A stretch of 64,000 nt of DNA from Nectonema munidae. Taxonomy: Eukaryota > Nematomorpha > Nectonematoida > Nectonematidae. Where the stretch lies: assembly GCA_030549495.1 (NCBI GenBank), contig JAUIRK010000938.1:188501-252500 (forward strand). The letters run 5' to 3'. Below the pieces are notes generated by a model. That model had not been told where the DNA came from. It made no database searches and saw only the letters and a list, made by a program, of their open reading frames with translations. Shown here in pieces: positions 10,801 through 20,105 of the stretch. The first letter of the stretch is position 1, and each line of letters starts with the position of its first letter. The position numbers and the translations under genes are program-made.

Positions 10801-13651
10801 CTAAGTTGATTCATGGCATGTGACACATTAAAATATTGCAAATTTTATACTGAATTTGAATCTATTTTCTCAATGAAGGATTCATTAAATCTGCATCTTA
10901 TTCAATTTCCAATTCCAATATTGATTATTATTATTATTATTATTATTGATTAAAACCTTGTTTTCAACAATTTTAAAGTTAAATGACTACTTTTTCATTG
11001 TAGCGACTCTATATAACGTTAGCTATTTTGTGAAAAATTCTGTAAATCAAAGTTTATCCTATTACTAACCCTAACAAAAATCTCTAAAAGGAGTGATAAA
11101 TATATATATCTAATCCACAGTGGCGTATTCTCAAAAATCAAGCATCGATCTCATACACTTGTTTGCCTTCCATTTTATTTGAAATATATCAGAAATTCAA
11201 TGTAATACGAATTAATTTTGAACCCCCCCCCCCCCCCCTCCTTAAAATTATTTTCTGAATACGCTGTTGAATGTATATATATATAATATATATCGCATAA
11301 CTTGTACGGTTGAACGCGGGTAGACAACTTGAGTGTCATCTCCAACCTGTATACTACGATGGTTTCTATTTCATGTACAAATAACTAGGGAGACAATGTT
11401 CAACTTTCTATTCATATTTTGCTAGATGTAAGATTTGATATACCTCATTCGGGGAGACGATGTTACAAAAGGTTGCCTATATTTTTGCAATTTGCACGAT
11501 ATTAAATAATATATTTGTCAAATAATCAAAATTCTGTAATCAAAGAATCGAAAAATATCTTTTAAAATATCTCTAAATATTTATTTTTTCAAATATCTCG
11601 TTGGCTCACGTTACTCTTAGCATAGAAAGATAAACCTAGTCTCTCTAATATATCAAGTCATGAATGTAGGAAATTAAAAGTAACAGGGCCAACGCGATAT
11701 ATTTGAAAAGAATAAATATTCTTTGATTACAGGATTTTATATTGATTATTATTTGACAAATATATTATTTAATATCGTGCAAATTGCAAAAATAGAGGTA
11801 ATAACTTTCGTAACATCGTATGAGGTATATCAAATCATACATCTAGCAAAATATGAACAGAAAGTTGAATATTTTTTGATTTTTAGAGAATATTTTTCGA
11901 AATCTTATATCTAGCAAAATATGAACAGAAAGTTGAACGTTGTCTCCCTCGTCATTTGTATATGGAATAGAAAGCATAGTAGTATATAGATTGGAGATGA
12001 CAATCCAAACTTGAAGTTTATAAAACTGATCAATTAAAGATGTAAAAACCATTTATACTATCTTAGGGAGATTTTCCTATTTTCAGGAATGCAGGTTGAA
12101 TCAAATTTTTTTCCACCCTACCATATGGTCTTACTCAAAATGTCAAGCGATAAAATTTACCAATCGACTCAGCGATTGCCTTCTATATCTTGGGCTAATA
12201 TAAAAAAAGATAATAATAATAATAATAATAATATTTATTTGCCCCTCCAAATTGCTAACTTTAAATCTCAAATCATTCTGCTTGTTTTAAATTTCCGAAG
12301 TATTGATTTCTTTCCTTGGCTACCATTTGTTAGGTGTGATGACAGAGTGTCAGGAAGAACGCTATCAATGGCTGAACAAAAAGATTGCGTACCAAAAGTT
12401 AGAATTTCTCCTTTTCAAAAGAGAATTTGATGCTTCCATGAAGAAACTAAAGGCGAGTATTCGTTCCCAACACGGTATGATGACAATCTAATCGTTAGTT
12501 TAATTTTTTGCTTCTTCACTACTCAAGCCATATTATACTTATTTCGCGGTATGCCTTTTAAATCCACCTCTTTGAATTGAATCCACATGTTAATCAAGAT
12601 TTTTTAACAAAAACTAAATTTTGTGGTTTTTAGTTTAATCTACTTGAATTAAAACAATTCCTTGTAAATATCTTTCAACATTTAAAGACTCCCTTTCAAA
12701 AAACACTGCAACACATTAGAAATATGACTTTTAAAATTTTGGTATTTTTGTTGCAATAAAAATTTGCTTTAATTTTAAATTGCATATATTTATAGTGAAT
12801 TATGGGTGGACTATGAAAAAATAAAGGACCACTTCCTATCGAGGGCTGTTGTTGAAAAAAAGCGCTTTTCTGAATTATACTTTTTTTATTATTTTTTTCA
12901 TATCCTAAAAATAACTGGAAAAACTTTTTCTCAAAGTTACATTGATTTGTCTGACATTTATTTCTTTTTTTCGAAGCTAATCTCTTTCAAAAGAAAATGG
13001 TGGAAATATGCGCCTGTTTAAATATATTTCGAAAAATGATTCAATATATTTTTTAGAACTAAAAATGGTATATAAAAAATAAATCAACTTTTGCAGTTAT
13101 TTGAATTAAACAAAATTCAAATTTGATTTAAAAATTGGATTCGCAAAAGATCCAAAAGTAAAATTGAAAATTAACTTGAAAAAAAAAGTAAAAAAAAAAT
13201 TATTAAATAAAAAGTTGTTAATAATAACAAATTATCAATCAATGTCTTTTCAATCCAATTAACAAACCTTATTTTCTTTTCATTTTTGAAATGAGAGGAA
13301 GGACCAATTTTATAGGTATCAATCATCTTGATTGACAGCCTTACTGACATCCTTGATAAATTAATGTTTAAAGGATTACGTTGACTTTGAATGAGAACAT
13401 TGAGATTTGATCCTGCATTTTCCTTTTCTTTCGTAGGAATGTCGGAGCGCTCCGAAAAAATACGAACATACGATTTCACATTGCAGCACATAACAGATCT
13501 ACGCACACGGAAAAGCTATACCAACACTGGCAGGTTTTTTGAAAGCGGAAAGTACATAGAAGAGATTACTTTAGATCTCCTCAAACACAACTACATCCAT
13601 CTCTTCCGCGATACCCTGCAAAGCAAATCAGTGGAAGCTGTTCGTCTTTGA
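1722..13651 (+). CDS. MTRF1L: Mitochondrial peptide chain release factor 1 (MTRF1/MTRF1L-like), 5' incomplete
   Basis: A class I release factor that reads stop codons on the mitochondrial ribosome and triggers peptidyl-tRNA hydrolysis. Six exons (1722-1807, 2564-2747, 4602-4765, 6419-6536, 12334-12474, 13437-13651) join with consistent phases (0, 1, 0, 1, 1) to about 301 residues. In order they show the end of domain 1, an acidic [15 protein letters not shown] stretch (family AGxGGxEA), the domain 2 stop-decoding segment [20 protein letters not shown] with the PxT tripeptide as PKT, the catalytic loop [20 protein letters not shown], and the C-terminal [12 protein letters not shown] ... ITDLRT. 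The GGQ is intact but is preceded by SK, where the family usually has GA. The start codon, targeting peptide and most of domain 1 are not visible. MTRF1 and MTRF1L cannot be separated from this sequence, so the symbol is provisional. Introns hold transposons; the largest is 5.8 kb. Confidence 0.88.
2564..2747 (+). CDS. MTRF1L: Release factor exon B (AGIGG segment)
   Basis: Acceptor ttttaag, donor caagaag|gtttt. It encodes [20 protein letters not shown] then [17 protein letters not shown], the conserved region between domains 1 and 2 of class I release factors. It leaves in phase 1; the split Gly codon completes with exon C to give GGIRSAS, the family's GGxRxAS. Confidence 0.9.
2993..3458 (+). 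mobile_element. hAT-type MITE with perfect 8-bp target duplication
   Basis: A non-autonomous DNA element of 466 bp. Inverted ends cagtggttcccaa / ttgggaaccactg are flanked by the identical 8-bp direct repeat ctctagac (2985-2992 and 3459-3466). The 8-bp duplication and CAGTGG ends are typical of hAT transposons. It lies in the release-factor intron between exons B and C. Near its right end the motif ccatggacccctt is repeated in tandem. No coding capacity is seen. A second copy, inverted, is at 53776-54212. Confidence 0.92.
3459..4601. other. Intronic sequence, no gene seen
   Basis: The remainder of the intron between release-factor exons B and C. It is AT-rich. Two short similar stretches near 3955-4000 and 4080-4125 share a ttttgc[a/g]tt[c/t]ttaagtgg motif and look like a decayed local duplication. 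Nothing codes convincingly. Confidence 0.5.
4602..4765 (+). CDS. MTRF1L: Release factor exon C (stop-codon decoding domain)
   Basis: Acceptor tttgcacag, donor aaaaa|gtatgc. It encodes the domain 2 core: GGIRSAS, then [16 protein letters not shown] and [17 protein letters not shown]. The PKT tripeptide is the expected PxT stop-recognition motif of RF1-type factors. Phase 1 in, phase 0 out. Confidence 0.93.
4766..6418. other. Intron between release-factor exons C and D
   Basis: About 1.65 kb of AT-rich intron. A direct duplication of about 27 bp (ctctttattatgaagaagaa) is at about 4898-4950. A sequence ending tatctagctacgccactg at about 6350 looks like the right inverted end of an hAT-type element; its partner end was not found. 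No host coding sequence seen. Confidence 0.5.
6419..6536 (+). CDS. MTRF1L: Release factor exon D (GGQ catalytic loop)
   Basis: Acceptor aatttttgcag, donor aactg|gtattc. It encodes [20 protein letters not shown] and RLTHLPTG, the universal GGQ peptidyl-tRNA hydrolysis motif of domain 3. The usual family context is SGAGGQHVN; here it is SSKGGQNVN. It leaves in phase 1; the split Gly completes with exon E as LPTGV. Confidence 0.93.
6709..7245 (-). mobile_element. Jockey/CR1-like LINE, 3' coding fragment
   Basis: The reverse strand encodes the C-terminal part of a non-LTR retrotransposon polyprotein: a basic stretch, then [20 protein letters not shown], and a zinc-binding motif [19 protein letters not shown] followed by [10 protein letters not shown]. 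This CPLC...THHLFSC arrangement is typical of the region after the reverse transcriptase in jockey-like LINEs. The endonuclease and RT domains are absent, so this is a 5'-truncated or interrupted copy. It sits in the 5.8-kb release-factor intron, antisense to the gene. Confidence 0.72.
7246..8351. other. Repeat-rich intronic stretch with C-rich borders
   Basis: Between about 7360 and 7945 a roughly 590-bp block is bordered by ggggcttgacccccctctcc on the left and gagccccccctcccac on the right, the look of an inserted hAT-like element, but no clean inverted ends or target duplication could be read. The reverse strand at 7978-8220 is open for 80 codons (from [20 protein letters not shown]) without a domain I recognise; it may be more LINE sequence. 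Confidence 0.4.
8352..8555. repeat. Fold-back (hairpin) element
   Basis: Left arm 8352-8413 and right arm 8491-8555 are near-perfect reverse complements; both contain the word aaactttattgatga and its complement, and cacaaatacttaa / ttaagtatttgtg. Arms are about 60 bp with few mismatches, with a loop of about 77 bp. RNA or single-stranded DNA would fold into a long hairpin. It encodes nothing. It lies inside the release-factor intron, so the pre-mRNA contains the hairpin. Confidence 0.88.
8556..9507. other. Intronic sequence, no gene seen
   Basis: AT-rich intron sequence with only short open frames and no recognised repeat ends. One short frame near 8636-8833 (+) has no motif and shares a reading frame with low-complexity sequence; I do not call it. 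Confidence 0.5.
9508..9700 (+). repeat. Solo arm of the 11.3-kb fold-back family
   Basis: This segment, from cataacgtgtacggttgaac through gtaagatttgatatacctca, matches the left arm of the inverted-repeat element at 11.3-12.0 kb over about 190 bp with few differences. No inverted partner lies next to it, so it is a solo arm or truncated copy. It is followed directly by a minisatellite made from part of its own sequence. Confidence 0.85.
9697..9810 (+). repeat. Minisatellite, ~28-bp unit
   Basis: Four tandem units of about 28 bp containing acctgtatactacgatggtt, with small differences (gatgctaat, gatggttaat, aacatgtat). The unit is itself a piece of the adjacent repeat arm (ctccaacctgtatactacga), so it arose by local slippage or unequal exchange after that element inserted. 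Confidence 0.85.
9811..11117. other. Intronic sequence with microsatellite and C-tract
   Basis: AT-rich intron. It contains an (att)n microsatellite at about 10925-10950 and a C10 tract at about 10351 next to gggtgtgcgcccctgcatg, which looks like the end of an old hAT-type element. Two similar short stretches at about 10062 and 10288 (gtctccc, then two copies of agacc/ggtct spaced around ttgcc or attcc) are unexplained. No gene seen. Confidence 0.45.
11118..11267 (+). mobile_element. Small hAT-like MITE with C-tract
   Basis: Inverted ends cagtggcgtattctca and tctgaatacgctgttg enclose about 150 bp that includes a run of about 17 C. The CAGTGGCGTA end is the same type seen at other hAT-like copies in the window. 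No target duplication could be read. Non-coding. Confidence 0.6.
11305..12005. repeat. Large fold-back element, arms of ~300 bp
   Basis: Left arm about 11305-11620 and right arm about 11675-12005 are reverse complements: gttcaactttct...catattttgctagatgta on the left matches tacatctagcaaaatatgaa on the right, and the inner ends ttcaaatatctcgttgg and ccaacgcgatatatttgaa also pair. The spacer is about 55 bp. The right arm has an internal duplication of about 50 bp around atctagcaaaatatgaacag. A solo arm is at 9.5 kb. No transposase is present, so it is a fold-back-type non-autonomous element or an arm-to-arm insertion of two copies. Confidence 0.88.
12211..12234 (+). repeat. (ATA)n microsatellite
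   Basis: About eight repeats of the trinucleotide ataata in the intron about 100 bp before release-factor exon E. Confidence 0.9.
12334..12474 (+). CDS. MTRF1L: Release factor exon E (domain 3/4 helix)
   Basis: Acceptor atttgttag, donor cacg|gtatga. It completes the split Gly of LPTGV and encodes [20 protein letters not shown], matching the family's V-x-ECQ-x-ER-x-x-x-x-NK pattern directly after the GGQ domain. Phase 1 out to exon F. Confidence 0.92.
12475..13436. other. Last release-factor intron
   Basis: Just under 1 kb of AT-rich sequence with a strong polypyrimidine tract (ttttccttttctttcgtag) at its 3' end. No repeat or gene recognised inside. Confidence 0.6.
13437..13651 (+). CDS. MTRF1L: Release factor terminal exon F
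   Basis: Completes the protein with [20 protein letters not shown], then a C-terminal domain ending VEAVRL and a stop. The family signature here is (G)[19 protein letters not shown]; ours has TLQHITDLR, with the Pro, Asn and Arg of PQNR replaced. The normal end of the family's C-terminal helix bundle is present, so the 3' end is complete. Confidence 0.92.
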
Positions 13652-13771
13652 GTGTATCATCAGCTTTGCTTTCATTTGCTGTGCTTGGTGCTGGTGTGTG
13701 ACTTGAAGTTTGAAGGATATGCCTACCTTGATTAGTTCTACTACTACTGCGTGGAAATATTTTATTCGAGA

Positions 13772-13777
13772 AATAAA
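13772..13777 (+). terminator. Likely polyadenylation signal of the release-factor gene
   Basis: A canonical aataaa about 120 bases after the stop codon; it is the first one downstream. Predicted from position only. Confidence 0.55.
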
Positions 13778-13779
13778 TC

Positions 13780-14888
13780 GATCTACCTTCTAACATTTGA
13801 CGTGGTTGTCGAAACGTGAAATTTTGTCTTCCGGGGATTTTGGGAAAAAATGATCAATTCTCGGTTTCCTTCGAATCAATTTTTTTAAATCTTCTTTTCA
13901 AAAATTTGAGCAAGAATGCGAGATTAAGGAATAAAAAAGTATATTTCCAATAAAAAATTTATTGCGATCACAAATTATCTAAATAAATGAATATCAATCA
14001 ATGATTGTCGCCAGAGTTCAGTCTTTTGATTGAGGCTAATTTTTAGAAATATACAATTTTTGATTGTATATCTTATAGATGATGTAAGTACACTCAGTGG
14101 ACAATTGCTAACTCGGAAAGCACTAATGTTTAAATAAAATCGAAAAAATTAAAAGATTACGCTCTGATAAAATGAGGTTAGCTTCGTAAAAGTGTCCATA
14201 TTCAGAGAACAGGCTAAAACTTTTCATTAAGAATTAAAATATGAAGAATATAGTGATGGTTGGTTGTTATGTTTTAAATTAAAGCCGATAAAGGAGCATC
14301 CGTAAATTTGTTCCTGAAAAAATTTGTTTAAATATAGGGATGTATACGAAAAAGCATCTGACATGTACCGTGACAGGTAAATTGATCGTGGAAAATTCTT
14401 CGTCAATTATTTTTGTATTTTTAATACTTTTTTTCATAATAAATCATAAAATTATTTATTTTTGAAAATGTTAAAAAGATAAATTATTTTTAAAGCCTTA
14501 AATATTCCACTCACTTAATTTTTCTTACAACTCGTTGAATTCTTCACGCGGAATCTTTGTACTTCAAATGTAAAATAAAAGCAGCCATTTTAAAAATTAA
14601 ACGTAGGCATAAGAAAAAAAATTTTTGGATTGAGCAATTAAAAAGAGAATAAAAAAAGAATCAGTGTAAGATAGCGTTGTTTTTCCTTTATTCAGTGATG
14701 TTCACGATTATCTCATTTTATGTTAGCAAGCAAGATCATTAAAATATATTATAAAATAAGGGTCGTTTTGGGGGCCGGCGGTCTCTGATATTTATGTGTG
14801 TATTGTGTCAAAAATAAGTGTAGATAATTTAATATGTCAATGAATTTTTAGTGAATCATGGCAAACAAGTCTCCAGAAAATTTTTTTA
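13780..14888. other. Intergenic AT-rich sequence
   Basis: Downstream of the release-factor gene. Only short frames; no recognised repeat end, RNA gene or motif. Confidence 0.5.
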
Positions 14889-14981
14889 CATTTAAGGCAA
14901 GCAAAGCAGACGATATCTAAAAAACGCAGACGAAGATAAAATTACTTATGTTCCAAAATAGGAACATTGGCCGTAAATGGG
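14889..14981 (-). mobile_element. TTAA-type (piggyBac-like) MITE, shortened copy
   Basis: This is the reverse complement of the MITE at 26586-26714: both share gcaaagcagacgatatctaa, ttatgttccaaaataggaac and the end taaatggg|ttaa. It lacks about 40 bp from the middle compared with that copy. The TTAA on its right side is intact; on the left it is not clear. Non-coding. Confidence 0.8.
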
Positions 14982-14989
14982 TTAACCCG

Positions 14990-15861
14990 GATTTTGAATT
15001 ATTTTTCGCCCTCTGATCTCATTTAAAGTTTTCAATCTTATTTTTGTGAGTGAAATAAAGTTGTTTTTTGTCTACCGATAATCCGGAAATAGATCAGTTC
15101 CGAGTATTCCGATTAGTGATAGTCGGATGTATTAGAGAAAGAAAGTATCAAAAAATCTCATTTTTAGATGGCTCATATGCTAAGATATTTATACGCTTAC
15201 AAACTTGAAGTTTTGACGCTCAAAGATGATTAAACTGTATGATGATGACAATTTTCGCCTTGCACATAGAATAGAGTTGTAATGTTTAGCTAACAAACCT
15301 ACTCACCTTTAGGGTTCTTTTATTGGTCAATTTAATAAATGAGTTAATTCCAGAAAAACAGATAACTATCCTCTTAAAGTGGAGGAAATTATTTTCATAA
15401 AATTTTTTGATCATGAATTTTTTATCTGGCATATTGAATTTCCGCTAATTCAGATACACACAGATTTTAATGCTAAATTTTGAGTTTTTCCAACACTCAC
15501 TCTAAGAAGTGTTGGTGCACTGGCAAGGTGCAAATTTTGCAGAGGTTAGGGGGCGAAATTTTTTAGTGAATTTAACTATTTTTGAAATAACCGAAAAATA
15601 GAAACGCGTTTGTTCATATAAAAATTTGCCAAAGCTTTTTTTTTTATAAAAAGTGAAAATATACAAATAGTAATGTGATTATATATTTTGTAACTTTCTA
15701 TTTCCCCTTGTCGTATATTTTTTAAAATTTACTTATATAAACTAAATTTAAACTTATTTTTAAATTTACTTATATATTTTTAACAACTTTTACAAATAGT
15801 AATGTGATAATATATTTTGTAACTTTTAAAATTTACTTATATATTCTTCCAAAACTTCAAG
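14990..15861. other. Intergenic AT-rich sequence
   Basis: AT-rich stretch. A local duplication near 15655-15840 repeats acaaatagtaatgtgat and taaaatttacttatat. No gene recognised. Confidence 0.5.
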
Positions 15862-15959
15862 AGGTTGGACACGGGAAACAACCCCTCGCATTTTTTAGTC
15901 AATACTATCTTCCGAACCCAAAAAAGGATGAAGACATCCTAGAACCAATTCAGAGTCTG
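15862..15959 (+). CDS. Candidate internal exon, unrecognised
   Basis: A short block is clearly GC-richer than its flanks and is open in one frame: LQEVGHGKQPLAFFSQYYLP then NPKKDEDILEPIQSL. It has a possible cttcaag acceptor and a tctg|gtatgc donor. I do not recognise the peptide. No neighbouring exon with a matching phase was identified, so it could equally be a transposon remnant. Treat as a weak exon candidate. Confidence 0.25.
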
Positions 15960-16212
15960 GTATGCTACCAAGATTCAAAAGTAGAGTTTTGTAATTTACG
16001 ATTTCTTTACATATTGAATTTTTAGATTGTATAGATAGCTTTTAGATCAGTGGTTCTTTATCCACACACCATTTTTATTTTTTAAAAACACCACAATCAA
16101 TTAGTCTTCATTTTTATACGAAGATTCAGCTTTTTGTGCTAAAATCATATAAATTCATTATAAGAGATAATGGAAAATGATTGTAATTTTTTCTTCTTTC
16201 CTACTCTAAGTT

Positions 16213-16367
16213 TTAAAGAAGACGACGATGCCCAACACGTTGAACTTCCAATCGATTTCTTTGCCTATTTTTTATCGCAATGACTTTTGGACATTCTCTT
16301 TCACAAGGAATTGTCTCTGAATAAGATATCATATTTTTCCGCTGGATTCTGACACGAAATATTTCGG
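16213..16367 (-). CDS. Candidate terminal exon of an unknown minus-strand gene
   Basis: On the reverse strand a good acceptor (caacctttctttag) opens a frame of 50 codons ending in a stop: EIFRVRIQRKNMISYSETIP, CERECPKVIAIKNRQRN, RLEVQRVGHRRLL. The peptide is basic with two Cys and a compositionally normal, non-repetitive sequence; short basic C-termini of this kind are seen in mitochondrial ribosomal proteins, but I cannot name a family. Upstream exons were not found. Confidence 0.3.
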
Positions 16368-16479
16368 CTAAAGAAAGGTTGCTTGCAAAAATCAAACTAA
16401 TTTTTTTTAAAATACTTAAAAAAAAAAAGGAACTCCAAATTTTATTAGATAAGCAGTACGCCTGCGACATATATCCCTT

Positions 16480-17834
16480 TAAAATATGCGAATATCTTTG
16501 AAGTTTAATTAAATCACTTTTTCTGGCTACATTGATATATTTATGAACTTTTTAAAATACAGAATTGAAAATTAAGTAATACCTTGCTTGCCCTCTATAA
16601 TAAATTTGTTTTATTTAATTTAAAAAAATGTTAAAAAATTATATGTAACAAATTGGCAGTATAAAGCCTGTGTGACGTCACACATATGTTTCAGAATGTT
16701 GACGTCTACCAAAAAATGCTTAAAGTTTATTTAATAATTTTCATTTTTGAAATGAAAAATTTTGGATATTGCGAAAAAACATTTCATACAAATATCACAA
16801 TTTTAATTCAAAAAAATGAAACATAAAATTGATAATATGTATCACAGAAAGAAAGGCATCTGCTTTATATTGGAATAAATTGTGATATATAAGTGTTTTC
16901 GTAAGTGACAAAATTATTTGTTTAAAAAAGTCATAGAGATACTTTTATAAAAGTAAAAAATTTACAAGTGTTGCTTGAAACGAAATCCAAAATTCTTTTC
17001 GGTTTTATTCCTTTCTCAATTAAAATCGGATTGGGAAAACAATTCACAAGACAAGCGTTTATCTTTTGGATTTTATGAACAAAATGGCTTAGATACCAAA
17101 GATGGGAATTAATACTTTTAAAGCAATTGTGTCAATTTTGTATTTTTTCAAACTTTTGTTGGAGTTGAAGATCATTTAGTGGTGGAAAATGTGCACAAGG
17201 GTACATAAACCAACTCTAATTTAACAACAAATACTTTGAATTCTTTTATTGCTTCATTTTGTTTTGATGTTAAAACTTTAATTGTGCTTTAAAGAAATAG
17301 ATCTTTAAAGAATAATTTATACTTGCTATTTATTTTGCTCTGTGCTAAGAAGCGCCAGGAGCATTTATTCGTCTTCTTTTAGCTTCTGGTGCTCCAAAGA
17401 CAAAATTTATGCAATTACTTGCAGAAAATTATACTTTAAAAACGCTTTGAAAGTAATGTGTTTATAATTTTCCGCCCACAATTTGTGAAAAAGGCTTAAT
17501 TTTTCGTCTGCAAGAGTTTTTTATTCACTTTTTTCTTGTTCATTTGTGTCAGAAACACGATTGACAATCACTTAACATATGATGCTGACAAGCGAGTGTC
17601 AACAATATTTGATCAAGTTTATTTCACATAGAATGCAAGCTCCACAAGTTTTGCTCGTGTTATTTACTTTAGCACATATGGAAAAATTATATAAAAACTT
17701 TTTGTTAATAAATTTTAAATATGCTCATTTTTTTTATACAAAATAATATATTTTAAGAGATTTGCACAACTTTTGAATATATTTAAGAGGACAACTGTTG
17801 TAACCCTATTGGGTACATTCATTCAAATTTTACA
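16480..17834. other. Intergenic AT-rich sequence
   Basis: No supported gene, RNA or repeat boundary. A stretch near 16640-16900 (caaattggcagtataaagcc ... atcacagaaagaaaggc) resembles the sequence at about 26220-26370 (tgaattgtcagtttaaaggt ... gtcacagaaaggtagag), so an unnamed dispersed repeat is probably shared between them. Confidence 0.45.
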
Positions 17835-18365
17835 TAAAATAAGTTTTATACTAAATCAGTCATGCTGGTTTCATTTCTGGACGCAGTTTTTGCATTTATA
17901 GCTTTTAAATATCTGTTAGTGTCGATCAAATTTGTGGTTTAAGTCTGAAAACGATCTCAAAAAATATTCTCTCTAATTTTACATGAAATATATATTTTTA
18001 TACCGAATCAAACATGCTAGTTTTATTTCTGATTTAGAGGTTTTAAATGTCTGAAAGTGTCAATCAAATGTTGGATTTACGTCTAATGTCTACAGAAATG
18101 TTTTTGAAATTTAAATAAAATATCTGTTTTTATGTCAAATGAAAGATGCTGGTTTCATTTTTGGACGCAGGTCTGGCATTTATGGTTATAAAATATCTGA
18201 AAGCTTCAATCAGATTTGCGGTTTACTTCTAGATACTGTCTTCAAAAATATTTTCAAAAAAATAAAATATCTGTTTTATACCAAATCGACTATGCTTATT
18301 TTATTTCTGTACTGGATTTGGGATAATACGGTTAAAAAATATCTCGAAGTGGCAATTGAATTAAT
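17835..18365 (+). repeat. Degenerate tandem repeat, ~135-150-bp unit
   Basis: Four diverged tandem units, each with a core like catgctggtttcatttctgg, a middle aaatatctg.aag.g.caatcaaat, and a tail ataaaatatctgtttttat.ccaaat. Unit starts are near 17862, 17998, 18145 and 18290. Divergence between units suggests an old array. No coding function. Confidence 0.75.
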
Positions 18366-18883
18366 AATGTATGCCTAAAAATATATGCTGCAATATGCTA
18401 ATATGCTGCATATTAGGTATATAGTAAAAATATATTTTTTTTTGTATATTTTGGCTTATAATACTTTCTACAATCATCTTAGGTATGAAATATTTATTTA
18501 AAAAAACAGAACGTATTATAAAATCTTTTGAAAATTTGTATGAAAGAAGGAACAAAGTTGATAACTAAAAAAGAGAACGTGTGATCAAATGAAATAATTA
18601 AAAAAAATATGTATCTTGACTAAATGGAAGATCTATCATGCTCTAATGAACTAGGAAGTGGGGTAATAATCTAATATTTGGTGCTTCAAAAAAGATTTTG
18701 ACTGAAAAAAAGTTTGTCTTTTACAAATGAAAAATATTTAAATCTGATACATAATTTACTGACAAATGAAATATTTTGAACACCTAAAGTTGGTTTTAAA
18801 TTAAGAAAATAATTATCAGAGAAATATTACAAGTAGAAGTTATTTTGAAGTTTTTATATTTGGCATTGATTTACAGGGTTAAT
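18366..18883. other. AT-rich sequence, no gene seen
   Basis: Between the degenerate tandem array and the second copy of the 150-bp cassette. Nothing recognised. Confidence 0.5.
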
Positions 18884-19375
18884 TGCTTTTTTGACAGGTT
18901 TTATTGATTTCATAAAAAATGAACATCACCACTGAATTTATCATTCTTGAAAAATATATGTGTAAATAACTTTATATAATTACTTAGATAAAAAGTTTTT
19001 TTTGAGATGAGCTATCACATTTAGATCAATTTTTTGACAGGTTTGATTGATTTTCATAAAAAATGAATATCACCATTGAATTCAGCATATTTGAAAATGG
19101 GTTTACATGTGTAAAAAACTTTATATAATTATTTAGATAAAAGGTTTTTTTTTTGAGATGAGCTGTCATAAATCAATTTTTTGACAGGTTTGATTGATTT
19201 TAATAAAAAAAAATGGACATCACCCATGAATTCAGCATAGTTGAAATATATATGTAACATTAAAAATATTTATAAAAACTTATTAATATCTGAGAAAAAT
19301 AGGGGGGGGGGGGGCACTTTACGCCCCCCAGCACTTGAGAGGACAAATTTGGTCAGGACTAATAGGGATTTTTTG
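18884..19375 (+). repeat. Second copy of the 150-bp tandem cassette
   Basis: Same unit, order, orientation and terminal G-run (then cactttacgcccccc and agcacttgagaggacaaat) as positions 1-531. Here about 2.5-3 units are present. The left border near 18884 is ragged. Matching right ends in both copies (the G-run followed by ggacaaattt and aatagg) define one end of the transposed unit. Confidence 0.85.
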
Positions 19376-19951
19376 GCACTATAAACCTAATATGGATAGG
19401 TTTTATAATGGATTTAAACGATAGATGATAAAGCTATTTTGAAAGGTAGTGTGCCGCTTTGAAATCCGGGTCAATCGATAAATGGCAATCATTCGTTTCT
19501 AATACAATTTAAGTTCAACATATGGTGAAAGCTTGATTCTAGGACATTTGCGGCACTCAAATATTATCTGACATGATTACAAATGGTCTCCTCTCTCTTG
19601 CGCAGCACAGAGATGTTGTTTGCAGTTATAAGCACTCTTCTCTTACGCTACCAAGTTTCTCTCTGTGTTTGCGGTTCCAGTCTACTTACTGAATATTTCA
19701 ATGAGCACACATGTTTATTAGTGGAATGCACTCCATCGCCAGAATCTACAATATTTTAGATAGTTTGCTTATTCTCTAACGCAAATAATATTCTAAAAAA
19801 TATAGTAAAAGTTTTACCTAAGCCAAATCAACTGTAATAATAATGAGGTTCAACAAACATAACTAAGAAAAACGCGAAATTCATTATTGATGCAAGAAAC
19901 ATTATTTACAACAGAAAAGTAAATCTTAAAGTCATATATAGATATATATAT
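19376..19951. other. Intergenic sequence, no gene seen
   Basis: Mixed-composition sequence between the cassette and the SINE. Slightly GC-richer around 19560-19750 but with no long frame or motif. Confidence 0.45.
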
Positions 19952-20105
19952 GGGGCGGGAGTAGGGTTGGTTAGATGCTGGATCCGATAACTCAAGGTCT
20001 TCGGTTCGATCCTGCATCAAGCCTGCTTTCCTCATAGTTCGATACAAGCGGCGCAATTGTGCCTCTCGATGAAAACACCATATGGTACTTTTACCTTTAC
20101 CTTAT
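19952..20105 (+). mobile_element. tRNA-derived SINE, copy 1
   Basis: It carries an RNA polymerase III internal promoter: an A-box-like gtagggttggttagatgctg and a B box cggttcgatcctgc, spaced as in a tRNA. The tRNA fold is not complete and a non-tRNA body follows (cctcatagttcgatacaagc, ggcgcaattgtgcctctcga), shared with copies at 25972-26122 and, inverted and truncated, 55899-55970. It ends in a simple ttttacctttacc tail. It is therefore a SINE, not a tRNA gene. Confidence 0.85.

Noticed and set aside
19960-20030. Possible tRNA gene
   Set aside because: The cloverleaf is incomplete and the same head plus body recurs at 25972, so it is a SINE head.
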